DNA of 64,000 bases from Methylobacterium sp. FF17 (GTDB lineage Bacteria > Pseudomonadota > Alphaproteobacteria > Rhizobiales > Beijerinckiaceae): NCBI RefSeq assembly GCF_025813715.1, contig NZ_CP107532.1, positions 2,232,001 through 2,296,000 on the forward strand, given 5' to 3'. Positions 53,473 to 62,383 of this stretch are shown one piece after another. Position 1 is the first letter of the stretch; every line of letters begins with the position of its first letter. Below the pieces are notes generated by a model. It had not been told where the DNA came from, ran no database searches, and saw nothing but the letters and a program-made list of their open reading frames with translations. The translations under genes were made by a program, and so were the position numbers.

Positions 53473-53498
53473 GGAACATGGGATTTCGAGGCGTTGTT
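53473..53498 (+). promoter_or_regulatory. Weak EcfG-like promoter ahead of DUF4142 gene
   Basis: GGAAC (53473-53477) is followed by TGTT (53495-53498) after 17 bases, a one-base departure from the CGTT box. A true CGTT occurs at 53492-53495, but with only 14 bases between. The start codon of the DUF4142 gene is about 70 bases downstream. Confidence 0.35.
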
Positions 53499-53565
53499 CT
53501 GGTCAGAGCGCTCTGTGCTGAGGCTCGTCCGCCGGGTGCGCTCCTTCTGATCCCGGAGTACTTCG

Positions 53566-54240
53566 ATGCATCGTCGTGATTTCGTTTTCGGTATGCTCAC
53601 CGCGACCGCCGCTCTGGCGGTCACCCGCACGGCGGTCGCCCAGCCCACCCCGGCGGGCGCGCTGCCGACGCCCGTCTATCTCAACATGGCGACCAAGGGC
53701 GGCCTGTTCCTCGAGAACACCGCGCGCGACGCCTACGACAAGACCCGCAATGCCCGGGTAAAGACCTTCGCCCGCGCGGAGGTCGTCGAGCAGGTCAACC
53801 TGTCGACGAAGCTGGCGCCCTATGCCACCGCGATGGCGCAGGGGGTCGCCTCCGGCGGCGCTCCGGGCCCCGGGGGCCTCATCGGCGGGCTCGTGGCCGC
53901 GCCCCTGGCCGTCGCGGGTGGCGTGGCGGGTGCCACCGTGGGGGCGGTCGGTGGTGTCCTCGGCGCACCGCAGGGCGCGGGCGGCATGACCACCGACGAG
54001 CAGAAGGCGCAGGTGCTGCAGCAACTCTCCGGAATGCCGCCGAGCCCGCAATACGACGCGACCTTCGTGGCGGCCTCCCTGCAGGGTCACCAGGAAGCCT
54101 ACGCGATTCACGGTTCCTACGCCGAGACGGGCGAGGATCCGGCCCTGCGCAGCATCGCGCGCGGCGCGCTGCCGCTCATACGCCTCCACATCTCCCAGCT
54201 CACCCGCATGCAGGGCATGATGGGCGGCCGGAACGGCTGA
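53566..54240 (+). CDS. Exported DUF4142 protein (Tat-type signal)
   Basis: The N-terminus [19 protein letters not shown] carries a twin-arginine-like motif, with cleavage near AVAQP. The mature protein has the helical DUF4142 pattern in two pieces ([20 protein letters not shown] and the final [19 protein letters not shown]), separated by a Gly/Ala-rich hydrophobic insert of about 40 residues. DUF4142 proteins are ferritin-like helical bundles in the periplasm, of unproved role. A NepR gene is divergent 285 bases away, and the upstream region has a weak EcfG-like motif. Confidence 0.75.
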   Translation: MHRRDFVFGMLTATAALAVTRTAVAQPTPAGALPTPVYLNMATKGGLFLENTARDAYDKTRNARVKTFARAEVVEQVNLSTKLAPYATAMAQGVASGGAPGPGGLIGGLVAAPLAVAGGVAGATVGAVGGVLGAPQGAGGMTTDEQKAQVLQQLSGMPPSPQYDATFVAASLQGHQEAYAIHGSYAETGEDPALRSIARGALPLIRLHISQLTRMQGMMGGRNG

Positions 54241-54262
54241 GGTTTCTTCGGGTTCGGCGGAA

Positions 54263-54291
54263 GGGCGGCTCCGTCAGGTGCGGGGCCGCCC
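54263..54291 (+). terminator. Hairpin after DUF4142 gene
   Basis: GGGCGGC (54263-54269) pairs with GCCGCCC (54285-54291), 22 bases after the stop of the DUF4142 gene. No U-tract follows. Confidence 0.35.
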
Positions 54292-54360
54292 GTCTGGTGA
54301 GCAGGGAACGAAGGCCTCCGCCGCTGCATTGGTCGAGGGCGTATCGATCGGAGTATCCGG

Positions 54361-54537
54361 ATGAAGCTCTTCCAGGTCAGGCAGCGTTCGACGGGGGCGG
54401 TCCTCTGGGTCGGTCGGGCGACGGACGGCGACAACGCCCTCGATGCGATGGCCCGCGAGGCCGGATACCGGGACGCCGCCCACCTGCCCGCCCATGTCCG
54501 CAACGGCGGCTTCCGGACCGCGCCCCTCGGTCTCTGA
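54361..54537 (+). CDS. Small protein (58 aa), hypothetical
   Basis: A short frame beginning [18 protein letters not shown] and ending FRTAPLGL, with GGAG seven bases ahead of the ATG. The middle [19 protein letters not shown] is predicted helical, so the fold may be a beta-hairpin plus helix. The composition is clearly protein-like. It lies between the DUF4142 and purC genes on the same strand. No family was recognised. Confidence 0.6.
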   Translation: MKLFQVRQRSTGAVLWVGRATDGDNALDAMAREAGYRDAAHLPAHVRNGGFRTAPLGL

Positions 54538-54656
54538 ACGCCGCCAGCGCCGGCAAGTCGGGGAACCCGTGGCCGGACGACTGGAAATCGAGGCCTCTTG
54601 CGCGCACAAGGCGGACAGCCTTCCTGTCACCGCCTGAGCCGCATGGAGCGTCCCGG

Positions 54657-55640
54657 ATGGACATCGCCGACCTCACCCCGCATGCCCATCAGGTCCTGCG
54701 CGACGCGACGCTTCCCGAACTCCCCAACCATTACCGCGGCAAGGTCCGGGACAATTACGATCTGCCGGACTACCGGCGCATCCTCATCACCTCGGATCGG
54801 ATCAGCGCCTTCGACGTCGCGCTGGCCGCCATTCCGTTCAAGGGGCAGGTGCTGACCCAGACCGCCCGGTTCTGGTTCGAGCGCACCGCCGATCTCTGCC
54901 CCAATCACGTTCTGGCCTATCCCGACCCCAACGTCGTGGTCGGGCGTCGCCTCACCATCCTGCCCGTCGAGATCGTGGTGCGGGGCTATCTCGCGGGGAC
55001 GACCTCGACGTCGATCCTGACGCGCTACAAGGCCGGCGAACGGGCGATGTACGGCCACGTCTTCCCGGAGGGGATGCGCCCCAACCAGCGCCTGGATCGG
55101 GCGATCATCACGCCGACCACCAAGGCGTTCGACGGCGGGCACGACGCACCGCTCACCGAGGCCGACATCCTGGCCCAGGGGCTCCTCACCCCGGAGCAGT
55201 GGCGCACCGTCTCGGAGGCGGCGCTCGCTCTGTTCGCGCGCGGCCAGGAGGTCGCGGCGGCCCGGGGCCTGATCCTGGCCGACACCAAGTACGAGTTCGG
55301 CACCGACGCGCAGGGCCGCATCGTGCTCGCCGACGAGATCCACACCCCCGACAGCAGCCGCTACTGGTTCGCCGAGAGCTACGACGCGCGGTTTGCTGCC
55401 GGCGCGGCGCCGGAGAGCTTCGACAAGGATTTCGTGCGCAACTGGGTGGTCGCCCGCTGCGATCCCTACCGGGATCCGATCCCGGAGATTCCGGCCGAAA
55501 TCGTGCTGGAGACGGCTGCCGTCTATATCCGGGCCTACGAGACCATCACGGGCGAACGCTTCGTGCTGCCCGACCCGAACGAGGTGCCGCTCGAGCGCAT
55601 CCGGCGCAACCTCGCGGCCTATCTCGGCACCCCCGCATAG
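54657..55640 (+). CDS. purC: SAICAR synthase (phosphoribosylaminoimidazole-succinocarboxamide synthase)
   Basis: Joins aspartate to CAIR with ATP in purine synthesis. The 327-residue long form has the expected blocks: [54 protein letters not shown], and [16 protein letters not shown] with [15 protein letters not shown]. Start ATG 54657 ([12 protein letters not shown]) gives the usual N-terminus; the frame opens at 54297. It does not lie in a purine operon here, and the longer form often coexists with a short PurC elsewhere in such genomes. Confidence 0.94.
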   Translation: MDIADLTPHAHQVLRDATLPELPNHYRGKVRDNYDLPDYRRILITSDRISAFDVALAAIPFKGQVLTQTARFWFERTADLCPNHVLAYPDPNVVVGRRLTILPVEIVVRGYLAGTTSTSILTRYKAGERAMYGHVFPEGMRPNQRLDRAIITPTTKAFDGGHDAPLTEADILAQGLLTPEQWRTVSEAALALFARGQEVAAARGLILADTKYEFGTDAQGRIVLADEIHTPDSSRYWFAESYDARFAAGAAPESFDKDFVRNWVVARCDPYRDPIPEIPAEIVLETAAVYIRAYETITGERFVLPDPNEVPLERIRRNLAAYLGTPA

Positions 55641-55713
55641 GGCGCGGTGCTTCGTCGCCTCGCGCGCGAGGCGCGATCCGCTAACCTCATGGTGCCGACA
55701 TGAGGATGTGAGC

Positions 55714-55998
55714 ATGATCGCGGCCCAACTTCTCGGTCTGACGGCGCTGGCCTTCCTCGCGCCCGTTCCGGCCACGCGCTACGAGCCGCCGGACCCGCCG
55801 CGCGGGGTCGGCTGGGCGGTCAGCGCGGTATTCGCGCTCCTGCTGGTGGTGACGGTGGTGCCGCTCAGCCTCGCGCTCGCCGACAAGTGGGCGATGGACG
55901 CGCACGCGGCCGATTGCCGGGCGTCGGGCGGCCGCTTCGTGCCGATCCCCTCCGCGACGGGGCGCGGCGGCTATCGCTGCGAGACGCCGCGTCCATAG
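55714..55998 (+). CDS. Small membrane protein (94 aa)
   Basis: ATG 55714 follows GAGGA at eight bases. Residues 1-18 and 33-56 are hydrophobic (IAAQLLGLTALAFLAPV and GWAVSAVFALLLVVTVVPL), followed by a periplasmic or cytosolic tail with two cysteines (AADCRASGGRF and GYRCETPRP). The size and spacing suggest two helices with a disulfide-capable tail. Function unknown. It ends 28 bases before the 3' end of the convergent porin gene. Confidence 0.6.
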   Translation: MIAAQLLGLTALAFLAPVPATRYEPPDPPRGVGWAVSAVFALLLVVTVVPLSLALADKWAMDAHAADCRASGGRFVPIPSATGRGGYRCETPRP

Positions 55999-56025
55999 TG
56001 CCGGGCCGCCTGCAGGGAGATCGCC

Positions 56026-58143
56026 TCAGAAGTCGGCGTGGAGGCGCGTTCCGAAGAAATTGGCCGGTCCGCGATCCCGGTTATAGGCCGGGTTCACGAT
56101 GTGCTGGTAGTTGAAGGACACGGTCAGCGCCTTGCTCAGGCTCAGGGCGTAGTAGGTCTCGAAGGCCTGCTCGGGCGCATAGTTCAGGCGCCCGTCGCCG
56201 ATGAGGAGGCCGACGCCTCCGTTGGCGAAGAAGGCGCGGTGGCTCGCCGAGATGCCGTTGCGCGAGGTGCCGAGGCCCACCGTGTCGCCGGGGCGGCCCC
56301 AGGCGGAGCCCTTCAGCGAGACGCCCCCCGAGACGGAGTTGTCGATGTCGGTGAAGGACAGGCTCTCGGTGCGCCCGTCATTGGCGCTCACCCGCGCGAA
56401 CACCCCGAGATCCGGCGTCACCGCCTGTTCGAGGTTCAGGTAGAAGCCGGTCTTGCGTCGGGACGCCCGCGTCGCGGCGGCCGCGTCGTTGATGTCGGCG
56501 AACACGCCCGCCTGCGTCAGGGCGACGACCTCCCGGAAATCCGCGGTGTTGCCCACGTTCGTGAAGAAGCCGATGCGCAGCTTGCCGGGCTGGTCGAGGA
56601 TGGGCAGTATGTGCCGCTCCTCGAACTCGATCGTCGTGCCGGCGCGCCGGAACACGCGCGGGTCGAGCACGTCGCTGGAGGGCTCCTTCGGCACCTGCGT
56701 GTAGGCTGCGCGGATGGCGAATTCGGCGCGGTTGTACTCGACCATCACGCCCTGGGTGAAGCCGGGCAGGTTGGCGGGGAAGTCGTAGGCGCCCGACGCC
56801 CAGATGCCCCAGTTCATGAAGTCGACGCGGGGATCGTGAGCGTAGACGTTCCCGTCGAAGAAGTCGCCGAGCGCGAACTTGCCCGCCACCACGGTGATGC
56901 GCTCGATATCGCGCCGGGTCGCCACCTGGTTGGGGCCGTCGGGCACGTCCTCGGTCTCGCCGCCGAGGCCGAAGGTCTGGCGTACGAAGTAGCGGTTGGA
57001 GCGCAGCTTCGGGAAGGGCGCGCCGGCCTTCTGGGCCTCGCCGTTGACGAAGCCGGCCACGCCCAGCGTCCGGCTCAGGCCGAAGCCCTGGCTGAATTCC
57101 GGGTTGTAGTAGAGTTCCGTGCCCTCCAGGAGCTTGAGCCCGAGGAAGGCGGTCGCGGTGGTGGTGGCCTGGACCTGGCGGCCGATCAGGCTCGCGGGGC
57201 CGGTATAGGGCGCCCGGAACCCCGGCACACCCTGCGCCACGACGGTGGTTTGCCCGTGGAGCGAGAACCGTTCGTCGAGATTGGCTCCGGGAGCGTCCTC
57301 CGCCTCCGGCGGCAGGACGAGGCCGCCCGGGTGCCAGGACAGGCGCGCCATCATCTGATGCGCGCTGGCGGCAACCTGTGTCGCGACCGGGCCGCCCGCC
57401 GCACCCGGCACCGTGCCGAGGTCGAAGCGGCGGCTGCCCCCAAGATCGAGGTAGCGGTAATCGATTCCGAGGGCGATGTGCTCGCTCACCGCGAACTGCA
57501 CGCCGGCCCCGAGGGTGAAGCCGAGATACGAGAGGTCCCGGCGCGCCAGCGCCACCGCGCCGGTGTCGCGATCCGGGTAGGTCGCCAGGACGCGGGCGTT
57601 GGCGCCGCCGAGGCCGAACGTGGCGTAGACGAGCGCCCGGTCGAAGGCGTAGCCGAAGCGGCCGCGCAAGGTCCCGTAGAGGTCGGTCTTGACGCGGATC
57701 AGGCCGAGGTCCGAACCCGTGGTGTCGTCGCCGAATGCGCCCAAGGCCACCGGACGCTTGAGATTGGCCGCCGAGAGGTCGGCCTCGATGCCGTAGAGCC
57801 AGGGGCCATCCTGCCAGTTGTAGCCCCCGAACAGGCCGCCGACCGCTGTGGTCGCGTTGCGGCTGAGGTCGGCCCGCCCGGTGGCGTCCCCGGTCCGGAA
57901 TGACGGCAGCGAGCGTCCGCCGATGCTCGTGTTGCTGAAGTCGTAGGCGCCGTAGGCGTTGCCGGCGCTGCCCTGGATGCCGAGATAGCCTCCGGACCAG
58001 TCGACGAAGGCGGGGACGACGGCGCGTGGGGTGGCGAGGTCCGCGCTCCAGGCGCCGGTGCTGACGCAGAGGCTCGCCAGGGTCAGCATCGCGGGCGCGA
58101 CGGGGCCGCGGCGTGCGCGCTCGCCGCGATGCCTGCGTGTCAT
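56026..58143 (-). CDS. Omp25-like/OprB fusion porin (705 aa)
   Basis: After a signal peptide (MTRRHRGERARRG to GAWSA, about 34 residues) comes an eight-strand Omp25/31-type barrel (45-280; SGGYLGIQGSAGNAYGAYDF, VYATFGLGGANARV, GIDYRYLDLGG). A carbohydrate-selective OprB porin follows (300-705; ELYYNPEFSQGFGLSRTLG, SFNYQHIVNPAYNRDRG). The final residue is Phe, the usual outer-membrane sorting signal. OprB pores admit sugars; the fused first barrel may anchor it or bind ligand. ATG 58143 has AAGGGGGGC ahead; the frame runs on to 58413. Neighbours are unrelated. Confidence 0.85.
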   Translation of the reverse strand: MTRRHRGERARRGPVAPAMLTLASLCVSTGAWSADLATPRAVVPAFVDWSGGYLGIQGSAGNAYGAYDFSNTSIGGRSLPSFRTGDATGRADLSRNATTAVGGLFGGYNWQDGPWLYGIEADLSAANLKRPVALGAFGDDTTGSDLGLIRVKTDLYGTLRGRFGYAFDRALVYATFGLGGANARVLATYPDRDTGAVALARRDLSYLGFTLGAGVQFAVSEHIALGIDYRYLDLGGSRRFDLGTVPGAAGGPVATQVAASAHQMMARLSWHPGGLVLPPEAEDAPGANLDERFSLHGQTTVVAQGVPGFRAPYTGPASLIGRQVQATTTATAFLGLKLLEGTELYYNPEFSQGFGLSRTLGVAGFVNGEAQKAGAPFPKLRSNRYFVRQTFGLGGETEDVPDGPNQVATRRDIERITVVAGKFALGDFFDGNVYAHDPRVDFMNWGIWASGAYDFPANLPGFTQGVMVEYNRAEFAIRAAYTQVPKEPSSDVLDPRVFRRAGTTIEFEERHILPILDQPGKLRIGFFTNVGNTADFREVVALTQAGVFADINDAAAATRASRRKTGFYLNLEQAVTPDLGVFARVSANDGRTESLSFTDIDNSVSGGVSLKGSAWGRPGDTVGLGTSRNGISASHRAFFANGGVGLLIGDGRLNYAPEQAFETYYALSLSKALTVSFNYQHIVNPAYNRDRGPANFFGTRLHADF

Positions 58144-58471
58144 CGTAAAGCCCCCCTTGGCCGGTGCGCCGATATAAACGACGTTCGCTGAGAGGCAATT
58201 TGTCCGCATCCGGCGCATGCGGAAATCGAGGCGGATGTTGCCAAAACGACGCATCTCGGCCGCGCGTCGGCGCGTGCGGTCGGGCCTTCGCGAAGGCGGG
58301 CAGCCGCCATCCCCCAAAAAGGGGATGTGACCGGCCTTTCCGGCGGTTAGCGTCGGGGGCTCCAAGGTTTCGAAACACCTCTGCCCGCGCGACATCCGTC
58401 GGCGCGGGCTCATTTTATCGGGCTCGGACGATTCGCCCGACAGGCCACGCCCCCTTCACGGGCTTCGACGC
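58144..58471. other. Upstream region of the porin gene
   Basis: This gap of 328 bases holds the porin promoter. A hairpin with arms CATCCCC (58308-58314) and GGGGATG (58321-58327) lies about 165 bases ahead of the start codon and may belong to the leader. No gene is supported. Confidence 0.35.
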
Positions 58472-58690
58472 TCAGGCGTCCCCGCTCTCGATCTGCTCGA
58501 TCAGGCCCGTGAGCTCGCGGATGCGCAGGCGCAGGCCCTCCATCGTGCTCGCGGTGGTGTCCCGCAGCGCGTAGCCATCCGCGAACTGCCGCTCCTCCGG
58601 ATGCGGCTCGCTGCGAAGGGCCTCGAGTTCCCGGATCAGCCGGTCGCGCTCGCTGACGTACTGGCTCTTGCGGTCGTCCATCGCCGGCAT
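58472..58690 (-). CDS. Small coiled-coil protein (72 aa)
   Basis: ATG 58690 (MPAMDDRKSQYVSERDRL) has AGGAG seven bases ahead; MDDRKS at 58681 is an alternative. The chain is a charged helix pair, ERDRLIRELEALRSEPHPE and later MEGLRLRIRELTGLIEQIE, likely to dimerise as a coiled coil. No DNA-binding or membrane part is visible. It is upstream of the porin on the same strand and divergent from a candidate small RNA. Confidence 0.55.
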   Translation of the reverse strand: MPAMDDRKSQYVSERDRLIRELEALRSEPHPEERQFADGYALRDTTASTMEGLRLRIRELTGLIEQIESGDA

Positions 58691-58811
58691 CGGTGTTCTC
58701 CTGGGGGCCGTCGCAGCCCCGTGACGGTGGGCATCGGCCGCCCAACCCAACCGGCGAGGCCGCCTGCCGGTTCACCGCGTGACGGGCAGCCCCGTCGAAG
58801 CGGGATGCGCG

Positions 58812-58836
58812 GGAACCCGGCGGCCGCGAGCCCGTT
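58812..58836 (+). promoter_or_regulatory. Sigma-EcfG-type promoter (GGAAC-N16-CGTT)
   Basis: GGAAC (58812-58816) and CGTT (58833-58836) have exactly 16 bases between them. No protein gene lies downstream within 300 bases, but an intrinsic terminator does, 32 bases after the -10 box. The motif therefore predicts a short stress-induced RNA. Confidence 0.6.
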
Positions 58837-58842
58837 GACCCG

Positions 58843-58900
58843 GCGACCCAAGCTCGAAGACCTGATCACCCGCCCGGCTCACGCCGAGGCGGGTTTTTTT
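58843..58900 (+). ncRNA. Candidate EcfG-dependent small RNA A
   Basis: Transcription from the EcfG promoter at 58812-58836 would begin near 58843 and end at a strong terminator: ACCCGCC (58868-58874) with GGCGGGT (58888-58894), inner pairs CGGC/GCCG, then seven T. The predicted length is about 58 bases. The 5' part contains AAGCTCGAAGACC, similar to candidate RNA B (AAGCTTGGAGGCC). No open frame with a ribosome site lies inside. It would be a trans-acting regulator if it is expressed. Confidence 0.5.
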
Positions 58901-59200
58901 GATCGGTGCCCCGTTTTCAGGACCTGCAGCCGGTCGGACCCATATCCGTTGCGCCCGATTTTCGATCACATTCGCGGGATTGGCTCCACGTCTGGTCAAG
59001 ACATCCCGGACAGTGGCCGCGTATTCGTCCGGAAATATCGCTCCGATTCCCGTCCTGCAGAGCTGATATCACGTGGCGATGAAGGTGATATCCTGCATTG
59101 GCCTGGACGTTACGACGAGAGCATGGGGAAAACTAAGATCTTAGCTCGAATTTAAAGCATGCCTGCCAGAGAGGCATGACAGATCTTTCGGAGAACGGTT

Positions 59201-60892
59201 TTGCGCCTCCTCTCGCGATTCAGCATCCTCACCAAGCTGACCAGCGTCGTCGTCCTCATCGGCGTCATCGTCGGTGGGTGCCTGTGGTACGCCACGTCCC
59301 GCATGGCGGCGATCGACAGCGCCTATGCCCACTTCCTCAACCACGACACCAAGGCGATCGCGGACCTGCGGACGGTCAATCGGCTGATCTTCACGCTGAG
59401 CTACTTCAACGTCCGCAACATCGTGGAGACGACGCCGGCCGGCATGCAGAGGACCGACAAGGGCTTCGAGGAGGCCAGCGAGCGGCTGAACACGGTCCTG
59501 GCCTCCCTGCGGGACGAGGCTCCGAGCTTCGCGCCGCGCATCGATGCGCTCAAGCAGAAGGTCAACGGCTTCGTCGCCGACAGTTCGGAGGCCCGCACCC
59601 TGGCGAGCAGCGGCCTGAAGACGGAGGCCCTCGACCTGCTGCACCGGAACGTGGACCCGACCTTCGACGCCATGGTGGCGGAAGGGACGTCCATGGGCCG
59701 GGACATCCGCACCTTCGTCGACGAAGGCGCGCGCGACCTCGCGGAGATGACGGACCAGACCCGGCTCAACACCCTGCTCCTCGGGGGCTTCGGCCTGCTC
59801 GCGGGCTTCCTCGCCGCCGGCATCGTCGCGGTCTTCGGGATCACCCGGCCGATCCGCCGCTTGGTGGATGCCCTGCGGCGCATGGCGAGCGGGGACGCCG
59901 ACGCCACCATCGCGGGGCGCGAACGGCGCGACGAGGTCGGGGCGGTGGGACGCGCGGTCGAGGATATCCGGGCCCTCGTCTCCCGCAAGGCGACCGAGGA
60001 GGCCGAGCGCCAGCAGATCGCCGAGGCCGCTGCCGCGTCCGAGCGCCAGCGGACCCTGCACGAACTCGCAGACGGCTTCGAATCGGCCGTGGGCTCGATC
60101 ATCGCCACCGTCTCGGCCTCGGCGGGCGCGCTGCAGGTGACGGCCGAGACCATGAACGCGACCGCGTCCCGCACCACCGAGCAATCCGTGGCCGTGGCGG
60201 CGGCGGCGGAAGAGGCGGCCTCCAACGTCGGCACCGTGGCGGCGGCGGCCGAGGAACTTGGTTCCTCCGTGCAGGAGATCGGACGCCAGATCGACGGTTC
60301 CGCCAGCCTCGCCCGGCGCGCGGTGGAGGAGGCAGCCCAGACCGCCGGCCTCGTGCAGGATCTCAGCACGGCGGCCACCCGGATCGGCGACGTCGTGGCG
60401 CTGATCACCACGATCGCCGGCCAGACGAACCTGCTGGCGCTCAACGCGACCATCGAGGCGGCCCGCGCCGGCGAGGCGGGCCGTGGCTTCGCGGTGGTGG
60501 CCGCGGAGGTCAAGGAACTCGCCAACCAGACCACGCGGGCCACCCACGAGATCGAGGAGCAGATCGGGCGCATCCAGGCCTCGACCGGTCACGCGGTGGG
60601 GGCGATCCGCACCATCTCCGACCGCATCGGGGAGATCAGCCAGGTCACCACGAGCATCGCGGCGGCGGTGGAGGAGCAAGGGGCCGCCACCCAGGAGATC
60701 GTGCGCAACGTCGCGCAGGCCGCCTGCGGAACCAGCGAAGTCACCCAGAACATCACGGGCGTCGCCCACGCGGCCGAGCAGACCGGCGGCGCCACCGCCC
60801 AGGTCCTGACCTCGGCCGCCGACCTCGCCGCCCAGTCCGACGCGCTCAACCGGCAGGTCGGCCGCTTCCTGGCGACCGTCCGGGCGGCGTGA
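59201..60892 (+). CDS. Methyl-accepting chemotaxis protein (transmembrane)
   Basis: A 563-residue chemoreceptor starting at TTG 59201, with GGAGA six bases ahead. Helices at about 13-31 and 191-213 enclose a helical periplasmic sensor ([17 protein letters not shown], then [17 protein letters not shown]). HAMP follows, then a full signalling hairpin with [20 protein letters not shown]. It ends FLATVRAA, as does the receptor at 41.3-43 kb, and has no CheR/CheB pentapeptide. The sensors differ, so the two probably read different signals through the same kinase array. Its last 47 bases overlap the convergent glycosylase gene. Confidence 0.92.
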   Translation: MRLLSRFSILTKLTSVVVLIGVIVGGCLWYATSRMAAIDSAYAHFLNHDTKAIADLRTVNRLIFTLSYFNVRNIVETTPAGMQRTDKGFEEASERLNTVLASLRDEAPSFAPRIDALKQKVNGFVADSSEARTLASSGLKTEALDLLHRNVDPTFDAMVAEGTSMGRDIRTFVDEGARDLAEMTDQTRLNTLLLGGFGLLAGFLAAGIVAVFGITRPIRRLVDALRRMASGDADATIAGRERRDEVGAVGRAVEDIRALVSRKATEEAERQQIAEAAAASERQRTLHELADGFESAVGSIIATVSASAGALQVTAETMNATASRTTEQSVAVAAAAEEAASNVGTVAAAAEELGSSVQEIGRQIDGSASLARRAVEEAAQTAGLVQDLSTAATRIGDVVALITTIAGQTNLLALNATIEAARAGEAGRGFAVVAAEVKELANQTTRATHEIEEQIGRIQASTGHAVGAIRTISDRIGEISQVTTSIAAAVEEQGAATQEIVRNVAQAACGTSEVTQNITGVAHAAEQTGGATAQVLTSAADLAAQSDALNRQVGRFLATVRAA

Positions 60893-61496
60893 GGCTGACC
60901 ACCCCCGGCGTCGCATGGCGCGAGGGCGGGCGGCTCACCGCGCGGGAGCCCGCGAGCAGGAAGCGCCAGGGCGTCTCCACCCCGCGCGAAATGCCGATGC
61001 GCCGGTCGGCGATCCAGGCGGGGGCGAAGGCCGGACGCGTGAGCCGGAATGGCGGCGTGTCGAGGGGCGCACCGTCGAGCGCGCCGGTGATGCCCAGGGC
61101 CTGGCAGAGCCGCCCGGGGCCGGCGCAGAGCAGGCGGGGGTCCGGGGTGCCGCGCCGCTCCGCCATCGCCGCCGTCCCCGCGCGCGGCTCCAGGGCCCGG
61201 ATCAGCACGGCGCCGCCCGGTTCGCAGACGAAGTTCAGGCACCAGTGCATGCCGTAGGAGCGATAGACGTAGGCATGGCCGGAAGGGCCGAACATGCTGG
61301 CGTTGCGCCGGGTCGGCCCGTTGGCGCTGTGCGAGGCCGGGTCGGAGGCGTCGTAGGCTTCCGTCTCGACGATGATCCCGCCGATACCCGTCACCTGGAC
61401 CTCGCAGCCGATCAGGTCGACGGCCACCGCAGGCGCCGGGCGGGCGAAGAATCCGGCCGGGAGCCGCGCCCCGCTGTCCTCGCCCGGTTCGCTCAT
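60846..61496 (-). CDS. DNA-3-methyladenine glycosylase (AAG/MPG family)
   Basis: Removes alkylated and deaminated purines from DNA. The 216-residue protein has the AAG-type blocks [20 protein letters not shown] with the catalytic Glu, [16 protein letters not shown], and [20 protein letters not shown] 61496 overlaps the stop of rnhA (ATGA), so the two repair-related genes are co-translated. The C-terminal 30 residues ([16 protein letters not shown]) are an extra low-complexity tail that runs into the 3' end of the convergent chemoreceptor gene. Confidence 0.9.
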   Translation of the reverse strand: MSEPGEDSGARLPAGFFARPAPAVAVDLIGCEVQVTGIGGIIVETEAYDASDPASHSANGPTRRNASMFGPSGHAYVYRSYGMHWCLNFVCEPGGAVLIRALEPRAGTAAMAERRGTPDPRLLCAGPGRLCQALGITGALDGAPLDTPPFRLTRPAFAPAWIADRRIGISRGVETPWRFLLAGSRAVSRPPSRHATPGVVSLTPPGRSPGSGRPAG

Positions 61497-62278
61497 TCGG
61501 CGGCGCCGTTCCCTGTGGACTTCTTGGCCTCTGCAGACCCCTTGGCCTCCGCGCGGGCACGCTCGAACCCGTCCGCCCCGAGGTCGAGGGCCAGGCGCAC
61601 CGCCCGCTCGACATAGGCCTGCGGGGTCAGGCCGGCGGCCTTGGCCGCCCGCGAGACGTCCAGTCCGAGGCCGAGGTCGAGGGGGATCGCACTCGTGCGT
61701 GCCGGAGCCGCCGGTTCGGCTTCGGCCGGGGCCGTCGCCAGGGCGGCGGGCGATGCCCCCTGGGAGGCCGCTGCCCGCAGGGCGGCCGTGCCCCGCAAGG
61801 CGGCCGTGCCGGTCGGTGGTGTCGGCCCACCCTCCGCGCGCGGGGGCAGGCCGAGGGTCTCGCGCCGCCCCTGGGCCGCGAGGCGGTCGGCGCGCTCGTT
61901 GCCGACCTCGCCGGTATGCCCCCGGACCCAGGTCCAGCGCACGTCGCGGCGGGCGGCGAGCCCGTCGAGTTCCTGCATCAGCTCGACGTTCTTCACCGGG
62001 CCGGTCGCGGTGCGCCAGCCCTTGGCCTTCCAGCCGCGCATCCACTCGGTCACCGACTTGATGACGTACTGGCTGTCGCAGCGCATCTCGATCTGCGCGC
62101 CCTCGGGGAAGTGGCGCAGGGCGTTGATCGCCGCCGTCAGTTCCATGCGGTTGTTGGTGGTGGCGCGCTCGCCCCCGCAGAGCTCGATCCGGCCGCTCTC
62201 GGCCTCGATCACGACACCCCAGCCACCGGGGCCGGGATTGGGGTCACATCCGCCGTCGGCATAGACGATGGTTCGCAT
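61493..62278 (-). CDS. rnhA: Ribonuclease HI with long C-terminal extension
   Basis: Degrades RNA in RNA-DNA hybrids. The first 150 residues are a complete RNase HI: YADGGCDPNPGPGGWG, NNRMELTAAINAL, RCDSQYVIKSVTEWM and GHTGEVGNERADRLA provide the D-E-D-D metal site. Typical enzymes end here, but this one continues for about 110 residues: an Ala/Pro/Thr-rich linker, then a predicted helical segment (DVSRAAKAAGLTPQAYVER). The tail may bind a partner or DNA. ATG 62278 fits the family start. The downstream glycosylase gene overlaps its stop. Confidence 0.9.
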   Translation of the reverse strand: MRTIVYADGGCDPNPGPGGWGVVIEAESGRIELCGGERATTNNRMELTAAINALRHFPEGAQIEMRCDSQYVIKSVTEWMRGWKAKGWRTATGPVKNVELMQELDGLAARRDVRWTWVRGHTGEVGNERADRLAAQGRRETLGLPPRAEGGPTPPTGTAALRGTAALRAAASQGASPAALATAPAEAEPAAPARTSAIPLDLGLGLDVSRAAKAAGLTPQAYVERAVRLALDLGADGFERARAEAKGSAEAKKSTGNGAAE

Positions 62279-62383
62279 GGGGCTCGCTTCGACCTGTTCA
62301 CGACGCACCGCCCACAGGAATGGGCGGCACCGGGCTTCCGGGCGCCGCCCATAGCACGGGCGGGCGCCCCGGCGGCACCCGTC

